Part shown: piece after piece, positions 1-8,646 of the stretch
Layout: each line of letters starts with the position of its first letter
Position numbering within the stretch: the first letter of the stretch is position 1
From: Nocardia concava NBRC 100430
Lineage (GTDB): Bacteria > Actinomycetota > Actinomycetes > Mycobacteriales > Mycobacteriaceae
Reading direction: 5' to 3'
Length of the DNA stretch: 45,961 bases
Assembly (NCBI RefSeq): GCF_000308815.1
Contig: NZ_BAFX01000121.1
Span: forward strand, 1-45,961
The notes under the pieces: generated by a model
The model's database searches: none
Seen by the model: the letters and a program-made list of their open reading frames with translations, nothing else
What the model was told of the DNA's origin: nothing
Program-made: the position numbers and the translations under genes

Positions 1-138
1 AATCACGCCGCCCCCGAACCCAATCCGGCCCAGCCCGAGGGCGGCCGCCGCCGTCGCCCGCAGCCGGGCGATATCCCGCCGCACCCGCGCCCGAATGTGC
101 GCTATCGCGAACGCGATTCCGGCCGCATCGAGCGTTGA
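1..138 (+). CDS. C-terminal end of an unknown protein (partial)
   Basis: The first 45 codons are open in frame 1 and end with TGA at 136-138. The visible tail is rich in Pro and Arg, with a run of four Arg and the ending RYRERDSGRIER, so it is probably a disordered basic tail. The gene runs convergently toward ispH and is separated from it by a strong hairpin. In related genera a DUF6542 membrane protein with a basic tail lies next to ispH, so that is a guess at identity from context only; no domain is visible in this fragment. Confidence 0.5.
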   Translation, partial: NHAAPEPNPAQPEGGRRRRPQPGDIPPHPRPNVRYRERDSGRIER

Positions 139-231
139 TCAGGAAATCCGGTTCGGCGACACGCGAGCGACACGCACGTAGATTTCCGGCAATCACGAAA
201 TCCGGTACGAAATAACATCATCCGGATAGCA

Positions 232-268
232 ATTCGCGCCCTCCACGACGAATGTGGAGGGCGCGAAT
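232..268. terminator. Bidirectional hairpin terminator
   Basis: A perfect 15-bp stem (232-246 pairs with 254-268) closes a 7-base loop. It lies between the end of the gene finishing at 138 and the end of ispH at 324, so it can serve both convergent transcripts. There is no clear U tract, as is common for actinobacterial terminators. Confidence 0.75.
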
Positions 269-271
269 GAG

Positions 272-337
272 TTTCGGAGCTTACGCCCGTACGTTTCGGA
301 GGCTACGCCCGTACCTTCGGACGCTATGCGCGTGCGG
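272..337. repeat. Three imperfect 21-22 bp tandem repeats at the 3' end of ispH
   Basis: Units begin at about 272, 294 and 316 and follow the pattern TTTCGGAG.CTACGCCCGTAC. The third unit overlaps the last codons of ispH, and the ispH stop codon (324-326) has counterparts in the other two units at 303-305 and 281-283. This looks like duplication of the gene end; no function is evident. Confidence 0.5.
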
Positions 338-1325
338 CGCGCAGTTCGCGCGGCAGCGAGAACACCAGCGTCTCATTGGCGGTGGTGACCGGCACCACCT
401 CACCGAAACCGTGCTCGGCCAGCAGTTCCAGCACACCCTCGACCAGAATCTCCGGCACCGAGGCGCCCGAGGTGACGCCGACCGTGCGCACACCCTCCAG
501 CCACGCGGTATCGACCTCGCGCGCGAAGTCGACCAGATGCGCGGCCCGCGCCCCGGCGGTCAGCGCGACCTCGACCAGCCGCACCGAATTCGAGGAATTG
601 CGCGAGCCGACCACGATCACCAGATCGCATTCCGGCGCCATGGCTTTCACCGCGGTCTGCCGGTTGGAGGTGGCGTAGCAGATGTCGTCGCTCGGCGGAT
701 CCTGCAGCTTGGGGAAGCGCAGGCGCAGCCGGTTCACCGTCTCCATGGTCTCGTCCACCGAGAGCGTGGTCTGGGAGAGCCAGATCACCTTGTTCTCGTC
801 GCGCACGGTGACCTGGTCGACGGCGTCCGGGCCGTCCACCAACTGGACGTGCTCGGGGGCCTCACCCGCGGTGCCCTCGACCTCCTCGTGGCCCTCGTGG
901 CCGATGAGCAGGATGTCGAAGTCGTCACGGGCGAAGCGCTTGGCCTCCTGGTGCACCTTGGTGACCAGCGGGCAGGTGGCGTCGATGGTGTGCAGGCTGC
1001 GCGCGGCGGCCGATTCGTGCACGGCCGGGGAGACGCCGTGCGCCGAGAACACCACGAGCGCGCCCTCGGGCACCTCGTCGGTCTCGTCGACGAAGATCAC
1101 GCCGCGCTCGCGCAGGGTTTCCACCACGTGCCGGTTGTGCACGATTTCCTTGCGGACATAGATGGGGGCGCCGTGCTTTTCGAGCGCCTTCTCCACCGTT
1201 TCGACCGCCCGGTCCACACCGGCGCAGTAGCCGCGCGGTTCGGCGAGCAGAACTCGTTTGGGCGCGTCGGCATCACCCGCCGCGGACCGGACGATTCCGA
1301 CGTTCAAAGGGATAGCCGAGGACAT
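324..1325 (-). CDS. ispH: 4-hydroxy-3-methylbut-2-enyl diphosphate reductase
   Basis: IspH (LytB) is the last enzyme of the MEP pathway. It reduces HMBPP to isopentenyl and dimethylallyl diphosphate using a [4Fe-4S] cluster in the cytosol. The 333-residue product is of usual length. The three cluster cysteines are visible: Cys34 in PRGYCAGVDRA, Cys118 in DATCPLVTKVH and Cys216 in DDICYATSNRQ. The HNRHVV and FSAHGVSP segments are also typical. The start has a TATTCT -10 element seven bases upstream, so the mRNA may be leaderless. It diverges from the lipid-droplet protein gene. It supplies prenyl precursors also used by the prenyl transferase at 22158. Confidence 0.97.
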   Translation of the reverse strand: MSSAIPLNVGIVRSAAGDADAPKRVLLAEPRGYCAGVDRAVETVEKALEKHGAPIYVRKEIVHNRHVVETLRERGVIFVDETDEVPEGALVVFSAHGVSPAVHESAAARSLHTIDATCPLVTKVHQEAKRFARDDFDILLIGHEGHEEVEGTAGEAPEHVQLVDGPDAVDQVTVRDENKVIWLSQTTLSVDETMETVNRLRLRFPKLQDPPSDDICYATSNRQTAVKAMAPECDLVIVVGSRNSSNSVRLVEVALTAGARAAHLVDFAREVDTAWLEGVRTVGVTSGASVPEILVEGVLELLAEHGFGEVVPVTTANETLVFSLPRELRAARA

Positions 1326-1332
1326 GGCCCCA

Positions 1333-1338
1333 AGAATA
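1333..1338 (-). promoter_or_regulatory. -10 element of ispH (leaderless type)
   Basis: On the minus strand TATTCT is followed by exactly seven bases and then the ispH ATG. This spacing puts the transcription start at or next to the A of the start codon. No convincing -35 was found. Confidence 0.5.
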
Positions 1339-1439
1339 CGTGTGCCCCTCGGCGCGCATTCGCGCGGAGGTTAGGGTCACAATCACTTTTCGTGCGCTCT
1401 CACCTTTGCATCACACGGCGTTTCGGGCAGGCTAGGGGC

Positions 1440-2117
1440 ATGTTCCGACCTCCGTTCCTGGCCCGGGTCGCCGCCGGGGCTGCCGTCTATGCCCTCGAGG
1501 AAACTCGTCGGCTACCGACCACCGCACTCAATTTCCCGATCACCGCGATCAGCCAGATGTTGCAGACCACCATGCACCTCCAGCAGTTCGTGACCAGCCT
1601 CGCTCTCAAGGGCGACGAAGTTTTCGACCGTTTGGTCAACCAGCCGGAAGAACAGCCCGCCTGGGCCACCTTCGATGAGGACGAAGCCGACGAGCAAACG
1701 CCGAGCTTCGCTTCCGATTCGGTACGGCAGAGCCGTTTCGACCTCTTTACCGAGCCCGAACCGGCCGTCGAGGAGCCCGCCGAGGCCCCCGCCGCACCCG
1801 TTTCGGCCGAGCCCGAACCGGTTGCCACCGAATCGGCCGCGCAGGAGGCAGCCGAACCGGAGGCCGCCGAAACCCCGGCTCCGGCAACGGCTTCCAAGTC
1901 GTCGACCAACGGCCACAATGGCAGCGGTGTGGTGGAGCCCGAGGTGGCGTCGCGCTTCGACTACGCCAATATGACCATCGCCCAGCTGCGTGCGCGTCTG
2001 CGTCAGCTGTCGGTGGAGGAGCTGGCCACCCTCCTGGCCTACGAGCAGGAGACGTTCGATCGTGCGCCTTTCGTCACCATGCTGACGAACCGCATCGCGA
2101 CCGTTCAGGCCAAGTAG
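1440..2117 (+). CDS. Lipid droplet-associated protein
   Basis: The 225-residue product begins with a hydrophobic and amphipathic segment (about residues 1-60, FLARVAAGAAVYALEETRR), followed by an acidic Glu/Pro/Ala-rich linker (about 85-170) and a C-terminal helical module (DYANMTIAQLRARLRQL onward). This layout and its position next to ispH match the conserved actinobacterial family annotated as lipid droplet-associated (Rv1109c-like, from memory). These proteins coat triacylglycerol stores. The reading frame is open upstream to 252 because it lies antisense to ispH. ATG 1440 is chosen because it is the first start outside ispH and is preceded by GGGG. A hairpin at 2181-2220 ends the unit. 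Confidence 0.75.
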   Translation: MFRPPFLARVAAGAAVYALEETRRLPTTALNFPITAISQMLQTTMHLQQFVTSLALKGDEVFDRLVNQPEEQPAWATFDEDEADEQTPSFASDSVRQSRFDLFTEPEPAVEEPAEAPAAPVSAEPEPVATESAAQEAAEPEAAETPAPATASKSSTNGHNGSGVVEPEVASRFDYANMTIAQLRARLRQLSVEELATLLAYEQETFDRAPFVTMLTNRIATVQAK

Positions 2118-2180
2118 GAAACCGACTCTCGACCAGCGCCGGTCGACCGGGCATTACCCGGCGGCCGGTGCGCTTCGTTT

Positions 2181-2220
2181 CAAGGGCTTTCGCGCGAGTG
2201 GGCACGCGCGAAACCCCTTG
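2181..2220. terminator. Convergent hairpin terminator
   Basis: A 16-bp stem with one mismatch (2181-2196 with 2205-2220) and an 8-base loop lies directly between the lipid-droplet protein gene (ends 2117) and the epoxide-hydrolase-like gene (stop at 2221). Confidence 0.75.
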
Positions 2221-2643
2221 TCAGCGCGGGAGTACCGCGCGAATCAGCCCGGTCACCGTGCCGCGCAGGAAGTTCTCCCAGCTGAAATGGTCGTGCCACA
2301 GGCTGATTCGGCCGTCGTGGAACTCGAAGGTGCCGCAGACCCAGAAGGAGATCTCGACCGGACCCATGCGCAGGTAGTCGGTGCGCTCGGTGAGGACCGT
2401 GCCGTCCTCGGTGGCCGCGATGTGGTGCATGTCGGCGCGGAAGCCGAAGCGGGGGCTGTTGAGCTGGGTGAGGACCCAGCGGACGCGGTCGGCGCCGCGA
2501 ATGTCGGGGAGCGAGGTGTTCTTCCAGACGATGGCCGGATCCACCAGATCCAGGGCCTCGTCGACGATCTTCATCTCCATGGCGGCGAAGAACTCGCGCA
2601 CCGTGGTGACCGGATCCTGCTTCAACTCGGGTAGCTCGGACAT
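2221..2643 (-). CDS. Limonene-1,2-epoxide hydrolase family protein
   Basis: The 140-residue product has the length and layout of the limonene-1,2-epoxide hydrolase family (SnoaL-like cone fold), which adds water to an epoxide through an Asp-Arg-Asp triad. The expected residues are present: Arg87 and Asp89 in VLTERTDYL and Asp118 in LWHDHFSW. It lies 39 bases downstream of the TetR gene in the same direction, so the two may be co-transcribed; it also has its own candidate leaderless -10 (TACGCT, six bases before ATG). Together with the divergent FAD monooxygenase it suggests an oxidise-then-hydrolyse pathway for a hydrophobic substrate. The substrate is unknown. Confidence 0.85.
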   Translation of the reverse strand: MSELPELKQDPVTTVREFFAAMEMKIVDEALDLVDPAIVWKNTSLPDIRGADRVRWVLTQLNSPRFGFRADMHHIAATEDGTVLTERTDYLRMGPVEISFWVCGTFEFHDGRISLWHDHFSWENFLRGTVTGLIRAVLPR

Positions 2644-2682
2644 GAGCCGAGCGTAGGCCGAATCCGGGCCGCGGCGAAGGAA

Positions 2683-3420
2683 TTACGCGGACTCGCGACG
2701 GGTGGCGATGAACGCGGCGAGACCGTCCAGGATGCGGTCGATTCCGAAGGTGAGCGCATTGCCCTCACCGGGGTCGGACTGGTTGTTCATGGTCGCCGCG
2801 AAGGCCGCAACCGCGTGCGGGAACCGCTCGGCCTGGGCCGCGAGCACCGCGCCGAGCTCCCGGCCCATCTGTTCCTCGGCGGGATCCTCCCCCGGTGAGA
2901 CCGCGGTCTGCATGGCGATGGCGCGGGCATGGCTGAGCAGCAGGACGACCGTGTCGAACTGTTCGGCAACGCTCAGACCGGTGTCGACGAGCACGCTCAA
3001 AGCCCCATCCACCCAGGCCAATTCATTGGGGCCCATCGGGCGGATACCGGTGGCCAGTTCGTTCGCCCACGGGTGCGTTCGAACCTGCTCGTAGATGGTC
3101 TCGGTCCAGAGCCGCAGGTAGGCGCGCCATGGCTCCGGCGAATCCGCCTGCGCGGCCTCGATTTTCGGCGGGGCGCCGAGTGCGCTGTCGAGCATGAGCG
3201 CGGTGAGTTCGGTCCGCCCCGGGATGTAGCGGTACAGCGCCATCTTGGCGCACCCGACCCGTTCCGCCAGCCGCGCCATGGACAGGTTGGCCAATCCTTC
3301 GGCGTCGGCGAGTTCGATGGCCTCGGCGACGATCCGCTCCAGTGTGAGCGAGGGTTTCGGCCCACGCCGCGGGCGGTCGGGGGTGCCCCACAGCAGTTCG
3401 AGGGTGGTCGGTGCCGGCAT
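2683..3420 (-). CDS. TetR family transcriptional regulator
   Basis: The N-terminal helix-turn-helix is clear (LTLERIVAEAIELADAEG, then MARLAERVGCAKMALYRYI), followed by an all-helical ligand-binding domain. The reading frame opens at ATG 3453, but ATG 3420 is preferred because GGAAGG lies nine bases upstream of it and because the TTGACA element of the divergent gene overlaps the 3453 start. From 3420 the product is 245 residues; from 3453 it is 256. It faces the FAD monooxygenase gene across a gap with an inverted repeat inside that gene's promoter, so it probably represses the monooxygenase and itself. Confidence 0.9.
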   Translation of the reverse strand: MPAPTTLELLWGTPDRPRRGPKPSLTLERIVAEAIELADAEGLANLSMARLAERVGCAKMALYRYIPGRTELTALMLDSALGAPPKIEAAQADSPEPWRAYLRLWTETIYEQVRTHPWANELATGIRPMGPNELAWVDGALSVLVDTGLSVAEQFDTVVLLLSHARAIAMQTAVSPGEDPAEEQMGRELGAVLAAQAERFPHAVAAFAATMNNQSDPGEGNALTFGIDRILDGLAAFIATRRESA

Positions 3421-3446
3421 GGTCGCCATCCTTCCGGATTTCGGGG

Positions 3447-3475
3447 TTGACATGAAACTGCGTCCACCATACTCT
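3447..3475 (+). promoter_or_regulatory. Promoter of the FAD monooxygenase gene
   Basis: A perfect TTGACA at 3447-3452 is followed by a 17-base spacer and TACTCT at 3470-3475. The resulting leader would be about 45 bases and contains the ribosome binding site at 3512-3518. The left operator half lies inside the spacer. Confidence 0.7.
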
Positions 3476-3508
3476 AATAAACATCAACAGCGTCCGAGGG
3501 ACGCAGTT
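3456..3508. promoter_or_regulatory. Probable TetR operator (inverted repeat)
   Basis: AACTGCGTCC at 3456-3465 is an exact reverse complement of GGACGCAGTT at 3499-3508. An additional GCGTCC at 3490-3495 forms a tight inverted repeat with the right half (gap of three bases). The left half sits between -35 and -10, which fits repression by the divergent TetR protein. Confidence 0.65.
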
Positions 3509-3526
3509 ACCGAAGGAGTCACCGAA

Positions 3527-4708
3527 ATGCGCAAGACCACCGTCCTCATCTCCGGAGCCAGCGTCGCCGGTCCCGCCCTCGCCTACTGGCTCGAGCGCTA
3601 CGGCTTCCAGGTGACCGTGGTCGAGAAGGCCCCGAGCCTGCGCTCGGGCGGCCAGGCCGTCGACTTCACCGGCGAGACCCACATGACCGTGCTCGAGCGG
3701 ATGGGTGTGCTCGACGACATCAAGCGCCGCCAGACCGGCAAGACCGACTGGGTGCTGGTCGACGAGAGCGGCACCGAGCAGGCCGTCATGGCCGGCGAAT
3801 TCCTTGGCGGCGATATCGAGATCCTGCGCGGCGACCTGGCCCAGGTCCTCTACAACCGGACCGCCGGGAAATGCGAATACCTCTTCGGCGACACCGTCAC
3901 CGCGCTACAGGAATCGGCCGACGGCGTGTACGTCGAATTCCAGAACTCGCCCGCGCGCGTCTTCGACCTGGTCTTCGGCTGCGACGGCATCCACTCGCGG
4001 ATCCGGAAGCTGGCCTTCGGACCGGAGGCGGATTACGTGCACCACGACGGCTACTACTACGCCATCGCGGGTGCGTCGATCTGGGCGGACATGCCCGAGG
4101 GTGATCGTCAGCGCGCCCGGTCCCTGGGCTGCAATATCCCGGGCCGGTTCGCGATGACGGGCGGGAACAAGGCCGCGCAGTTCTACCTGTTCGCCTCGCC
4201 CGAACTCGATTACTCGCGCGACGATCTGGATCAGCAGCGCGCGATCGTGGCCGAGCAATTCGCCGGAATGGGCTGGGAAGCGCCGCGCATGCTGGCGGAG
4301 CTGCCGTACCTGGAGGGTTTCTACCTCGACGCCATCGCCAAGGTGAAGATGAAGAACTTCGTGAAGGGCCGCGTGGCGCTCGTCGGGGATGCGGGCCACG
4401 GCCACACGCTCAATGGTTTCGGCACCGGATCGGCGATTGTCGGCGCCTATGTGCTCGCCGGTGAATTGGCCATGGCCGACGGGGATCACACCGTGGCGTT
4501 CGCACGCTACGAGGAAATCATGAAGCGGCTGCTGCGCAAGGCCGATGAGGCGAGCCCCGGGCGGTTCATCGCGCCTCGGACGGCTCGTGGCCTGCGGATG
4601 CGCAACTGGTTCGTGCGCTCGCGGGGATTCAAGCTGATGGTGAAGTTCGGCGAGAACGCCAAGAACGACATCGATCTGAAGAACTACCCCGAAATGGTGG
4701 CGAACTGA
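3527..4708 (+). CDS. FAD-dependent monooxygenase (class A, PHBH/TetX-like)
   Basis: The 393-residue product has the N-terminal FAD-binding fold (GASVAGPALAYWLERYGF, then acidic Glu33), the FGCDGIHSRIRK segment that matches the DG motif, and a C-terminal VGDAGHGHTLNGFGTG segment that corresponds to the GD motif contacting FAD. Such enzymes hydroxylate or epoxidise aromatic or polyketide-type compounds using NAD(P)H and oxygen. The GD motif lacks the usual Pro. GAAGGAG lies eight bases before ATG. Its neighbours are a TetR repressor and an epoxide-hydrolase-like protein. The substrate cannot be told from the sequence. Confidence 0.9.
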   Translation: MRKTTVLISGASVAGPALAYWLERYGFQVTVVEKAPSLRSGGQAVDFTGETHMTVLERMGVLDDIKRRQTGKTDWVLVDESGTEQAVMAGEFLGGDIEILRGDLAQVLYNRTAGKCEYLFGDTVTALQESADGVYVEFQNSPARVFDLVFGCDGIHSRIRKLAFGPEADYVHHDGYYYAIAGASIWADMPEGDRQRARSLGCNIPGRFAMTGGNKAAQFYLFASPELDYSRDDLDQQRAIVAEQFAGMGWEAPRMLAELPYLEGFYLDAIAKVKMKNFVKGRVALVGDAGHGHTLNGFGTGSAIVGAYVLAGELAMADGDHTVAFARYEEIMKRLLRKADEASPGRFIAPRTARGLRMRNWFVRSRGFKLMVKFGENAKNDIDLKNYPEMVAN

Positions 4709-4737
4709 CTCGCCGTAAACATGAAGAAAGCACTGAC

Positions 4738-4769
4738 GTGGATGTGGCGGCTACTGCCGCCACATCCAC
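4738..4769. terminator. Bidirectional hairpin terminator
   Basis: A perfect 13-bp stem (4738-4750 with 4757-4769) closes a 6-base loop. It separates the monooxygenase gene from the convergent small membrane-peptide gene. Confidence 0.75.
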
Positions 4770-4781
4770 CGACCAGTGCAT

Positions 4782-4868
4782 TCAAAGAAGAATGCCGAGG
4801 CTCGTGAGCAGAGCGGCAGCGCCGACGCCGCCGATGGCAAGAAGGCCGAAGAGGATTGCTGCGAGCAT
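4782..4868 (-). CDS. Small hydrophobic membrane peptide (28 residues)
   Basis: On the minus strand ATG at 4868 opens a 28-codon frame ending in TGA at 4782. The product starts MLAAILFGLLAIGG and ends LLTSLGILL, and is almost entirely hydrophobic, so it is a single membrane span. A purine-rich ribosome binding site (AGGAAAGGAAAGAACA) sits just before the start, and a terminator follows at 4738-4769. A well-placed binding site, a complete short frame and its own terminator argue for a real gene. No named family is recognised. It lies upstream of nothing it could obviously be a leader for. Confidence 0.65.
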   Translation of the reverse strand: MLAAILFGLLAIGGVGAAALLTSLGILL

Positions 4869-4996
4869 TGTTCTTTCCTTTCCTGAAACATCCGCGGATG
4901 CGGACACTCAGCTAATCGCAGGCTATGCGTGATCCGTTTCACAGTCTGTTTCAGAAAAGAAAAATAGGTCGCTGACCGGCACTCGACCGGATCTCA

Positions 4997-6397
<1,401 letters not shown>

Positions 6398-6480
6398 GAA
6401 ATCGACCCTATGCCCGTCCCGAACGCCGTGGGGGTGCCACGCCTGAGGGAATCAGCACACTCCCGGCCGGGAATACGAAG

Positions 6481-6512
6481 GTGGCCGGACAGTCGGTCGA
6501 CTGTCCGGCCAC
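6481..6512 (-). terminator. Hairpin terminator after glpX
   Basis: Near-perfect palindrome: 6481-6493 pairs with 6500-6512 around a 6-base loop. It lies 18 bases beyond the glpX stop and before the fumC promoter. Confidence 0.75.
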
Positions 6513-6529
6513 ACAAGGCTTTTCGCCGA

Positions 6530-7561
6530 TCAGGGCAGCGGCGGGGTGGCGTGCTCGTCGCCGATGAAGTCCACCGAGGCGTACTCCTTCAGCTTGGTGA
6601 GCCGGTGGTACGCGTCGATCATGCGGACGGTGCCGGACTTGGCGCGCATGACGATGGACTGCGTGTACGCGCCGCCGCCGTAGTAGCGCACACCCTTGAG
6701 CAGATCACCGTCGGTGACGCCGGTGGCGCTGAAGAACACGTCGTCGCCGGAGACCAGGTCGTTGGTGCTCAGGATGCGGTCGAGGTCGTGGCCGGCGTCG
6801 ATGGCCTTCTGCTTCTCGGCGTCGTCCTTCGGCGCCAGCTTGCCCTGCAGCGCGCCGCCCAGGCAGCGCATGGCGGCCGCGGCGATGATGCCCTCGGGGG
6901 TGCCGCCGATGCCGATGAGCATGTCGACGCCGGATTCCGGACGGGCGCAGGCGATGGCGCCGGCGACGTCACCGTCGGAGATGAGGCGGATGCGGGCGCC
7001 CGCGTCGCGGACGGCCTTCATGTGCTCGGCGTGGCGGGGACGGTCCAGGATGCAGACCGTCAGGTCGGAGACCGACGAGTTCTTGGCCTTGGCGACGCGG
7101 CGTAGGTTCTCCGCGATCGGGGCGGATAGGTCGATGACATCGGCGGCGTCGGGGCCGACGGCGATCTTCTCCATGTAGAACACGGCCGAGGGATCGAACA
7201 TGGCGCCGCGCTCGGCGACCGCCAGCACGGAGATCGCGCCCGGCGAGCCCTTCGACATCAGGGTGGTGCCGTCGATCGGGTCGACCGCGAAATCGAGTTC
7301 GGCGCCGGTGCCGTCGCCGACCAGTTCACCGTTGTAGAGCATGGGCGCTTCGTCCTTCTCGCCCTCACCGATCACCACGATGCCGCGCATGGAGACGGTC
7401 GCCACCAGCTGCCGCATGGCGTCCACGGCCGCGCCGTCGCCGCCTTCCTTGTCGCCCCGGCCGACCCACCGGCCCGCGGCCATGGCCCCGGCCTCGGTGA
7501 CCCGGACCAACTCGAGCGCTAGGTTGCGGTCCGGCGCCTCGCGGCGGCTGGATGCGGTCAT
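6530..7561 (-). CDS. glpX: Fructose-1,6-bisphosphatase, class II
   Basis: GlpX-type FBPase removes the 1-phosphate from fructose 1,6-bisphosphate, the committed gluconeogenic step, and is the main FBPase of mycolic-acid bacteria. The 343-residue product shows the metal-binding segments IVVIGEGEKDEAPML and DPIDGTTLMSKG, and the GIGGTPEGIIAAAAM region. AAGGAGG lies eight bases before ATG 7561. It diverges from the DUF4245 gene, an arrangement also found in mycobacteria. Confidence 0.96.
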   Translation of the reverse strand: MTASSRREAPDRNLALELVRVTEAGAMAAGRWVGRGDKEGGDGAAVDAMRQLVATVSMRGIVVIGEGEKDEAPMLYNGELVGDGTGAELDFAVDPIDGTTLMSKGSPGAISVLAVAERGAMFDPSAVFYMEKIAVGPDAADVIDLSAPIAENLRRVAKAKNSSVSDLTVCILDRPRHAEHMKAVRDAGARIRLISDGDVAGAIACARPESGVDMLIGIGGTPEGIIAAAAMRCLGGALQGKLAPKDDAEKQKAIDAGHDLDRILSTNDLVSGDDVFFSATGVTDGDLLKGVRYYGGGAYTQSIVMRAKSGTVRMIDAYHRLTKLKEYASVDFIGDEHATPPLP

Positions 7562-7690
7562 GACGGGAGCCTCCTTGGTCGTTTACTGCTGCGTGAATTG
7601 TCGCATTGCGGTTCGGGGGCTCCGGCACGTACTTACGTTTCCACCCACCGTGAGCTCGGTCGCACCTGTGCCCCATGGATACTGAGTGAC

Positions 7691-8272
7691 GTGTCGTACC
7701 AAAAGCCGCGCAGTCAGAACGACTACAAGGACCTGCTGTGGTCGCTCGCTTCGCTGGTGCTGATCTGCTTGGTCATCGCGGGGATCGCGAGCCAGTGCTC
7801 GTTCTCCACGGGCGGGCCCAAGCAGGGGCAGATTCCGAACTTCGATGTGAAGGCGGCGCTCACCGATGACGCGCGGCTCATGTCGTTCCCGATCCGACTG
7901 CCGGTGCTGCCGGACGCGGATCCGGACAAGTGGACGCCGAACTCGGGCAGCCACGACACCATCACCGGGACGGGCGGCGGGCAGACCAGCACCGTCGGGT
8001 ACATCACGCCCGAGGGCACGTACATGCAGCTGACCCAGTCGAACGCGAGCGTCGACGCTCTCGACAAGAAGTACGCGAGCGGACGCCCGGCGTCGGGCAG
8101 CGAGCAGCGCGGCGGGCAGAAGTGGATCGTCTACGCCGAGCAGGGTTCGGAGCCCGCATGGATCGCCGACTTCGGTGATTCCCGCGTGGTGATCAAGGGC
8201 GCGGGCAATGGCGCGGCCTTCAATACCCTCGCGACCGCCGTCAGCCAGGCCCAGCCGCTGCCGCACAAGTAA
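7691..8272 (+). CDS. DUF4245 membrane-anchored protein
   Basis: From GTG 7691 the product has 193 residues: a short basic N-terminus, one membrane span (about residues 16-35, LLWSLASLVLICLVIAGIA) and an extracytoplasmic domain with the FPIRLPVLPDA and WTPNSG segments typical of DUF4245. The frame is open further upstream to 7598, but GTG 7691 is preferred because GATACT lies seven bases before it and the encoded start is typical for the family. The function is unknown. It sits between glpX and the exonuclease VII genes, as in mycobacteria. Confidence 0.85.
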   Translation: MSYQKPRSQNDYKDLLWSLASLVLICLVIAGIASQCSFSTGGPKQGQIPNFDVKAALTDDARLMSFPIRLPVLPDADPDKWTPNSGSHDTITGTGGGQTSTVGYITPEGTYMQLTQSNASVDALDKKYASGRPASGSEQRGGQKWIVYAEQGSEPAWIADFGDSRVVIKGAGNGAAFNTLATAVSQAQPLPHK

Positions 8273-8345
8273 TCACGCTGCCGCGCGGCTGATTCGAAAG
8301 CGGCTGGAGCCCAGCCGCTTCGATCACTCCTCCGAAGAGCTCGGC

Positions 8346-8576
8346 TCACTCCTCCGAAGTCCGGTGGGCCAGCGCGTCCTCGACCCGCTTGCGGGCCCCC
8401 GCCAGGTGCTGTTCGCAGCGGTTCGCCAGCGCCTCGCCACGCTCCCACAGGGCGAGCGAGTCATCGAGATCCATCCCGCCCTGCTCGAGCATCTTCACCA
8501 CATTGACCAGTTCGTCGCGGGCACGCTCATAGCCGAAGGTGGCGATCTCGGCGCGATCGTCGGTGGTCTCGCTCAT
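8346..8576 (-). CDS. xseB: Exodeoxyribonuclease VII small subunit
   Basis: The 76-residue product contains the family pattern FGYERARDELVNVVKMLEQGG, then LDDSLALWERGEALANRCEQHL, an all-helical subunit that coats the helical arm of XseA. Exonuclease VII degrades single-stranded DNA in both directions. The start ATG 8576 is preceded by AGAGGA. It lies 70 bases downstream of xseA on the same strand, so the two form one operon. Confidence 0.95.
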   Translation of the reverse strand: MSETTDDRAEIATFGYERARDELVNVVKMLEQGGMDLDDSLALWERGEALANRCEQHLAGARKRVEDALAHRTSEE

Positions 8577-8646
8577 ACAGTTTCCTCTCTGGCGTGGGCG
8601 GGGCCCTCCATGGTTACGCTTCGCTGCCGCTTCCGGGCCTGACCGC

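Noticed and set aside
252..1439. Long plus-strand open frame running into the lipid-droplet protein gene
   Set aside because: It lies antisense to ispH, whose motifs are certain, and its product is a low-complexity His/Arg/Asp-rich shadow.
4751..4942. 63-codon minus-strand open frame
   Set aside because: It runs in another frame across the 28-residue peptide gene and its terminator, and lacks a binding site.
8577..8646. Possible second MSERSER-like block between xseA and xseB
   Set aside because: Only the short AGCGAAGCG core is shared; the match is too weak to call a repeat copy.
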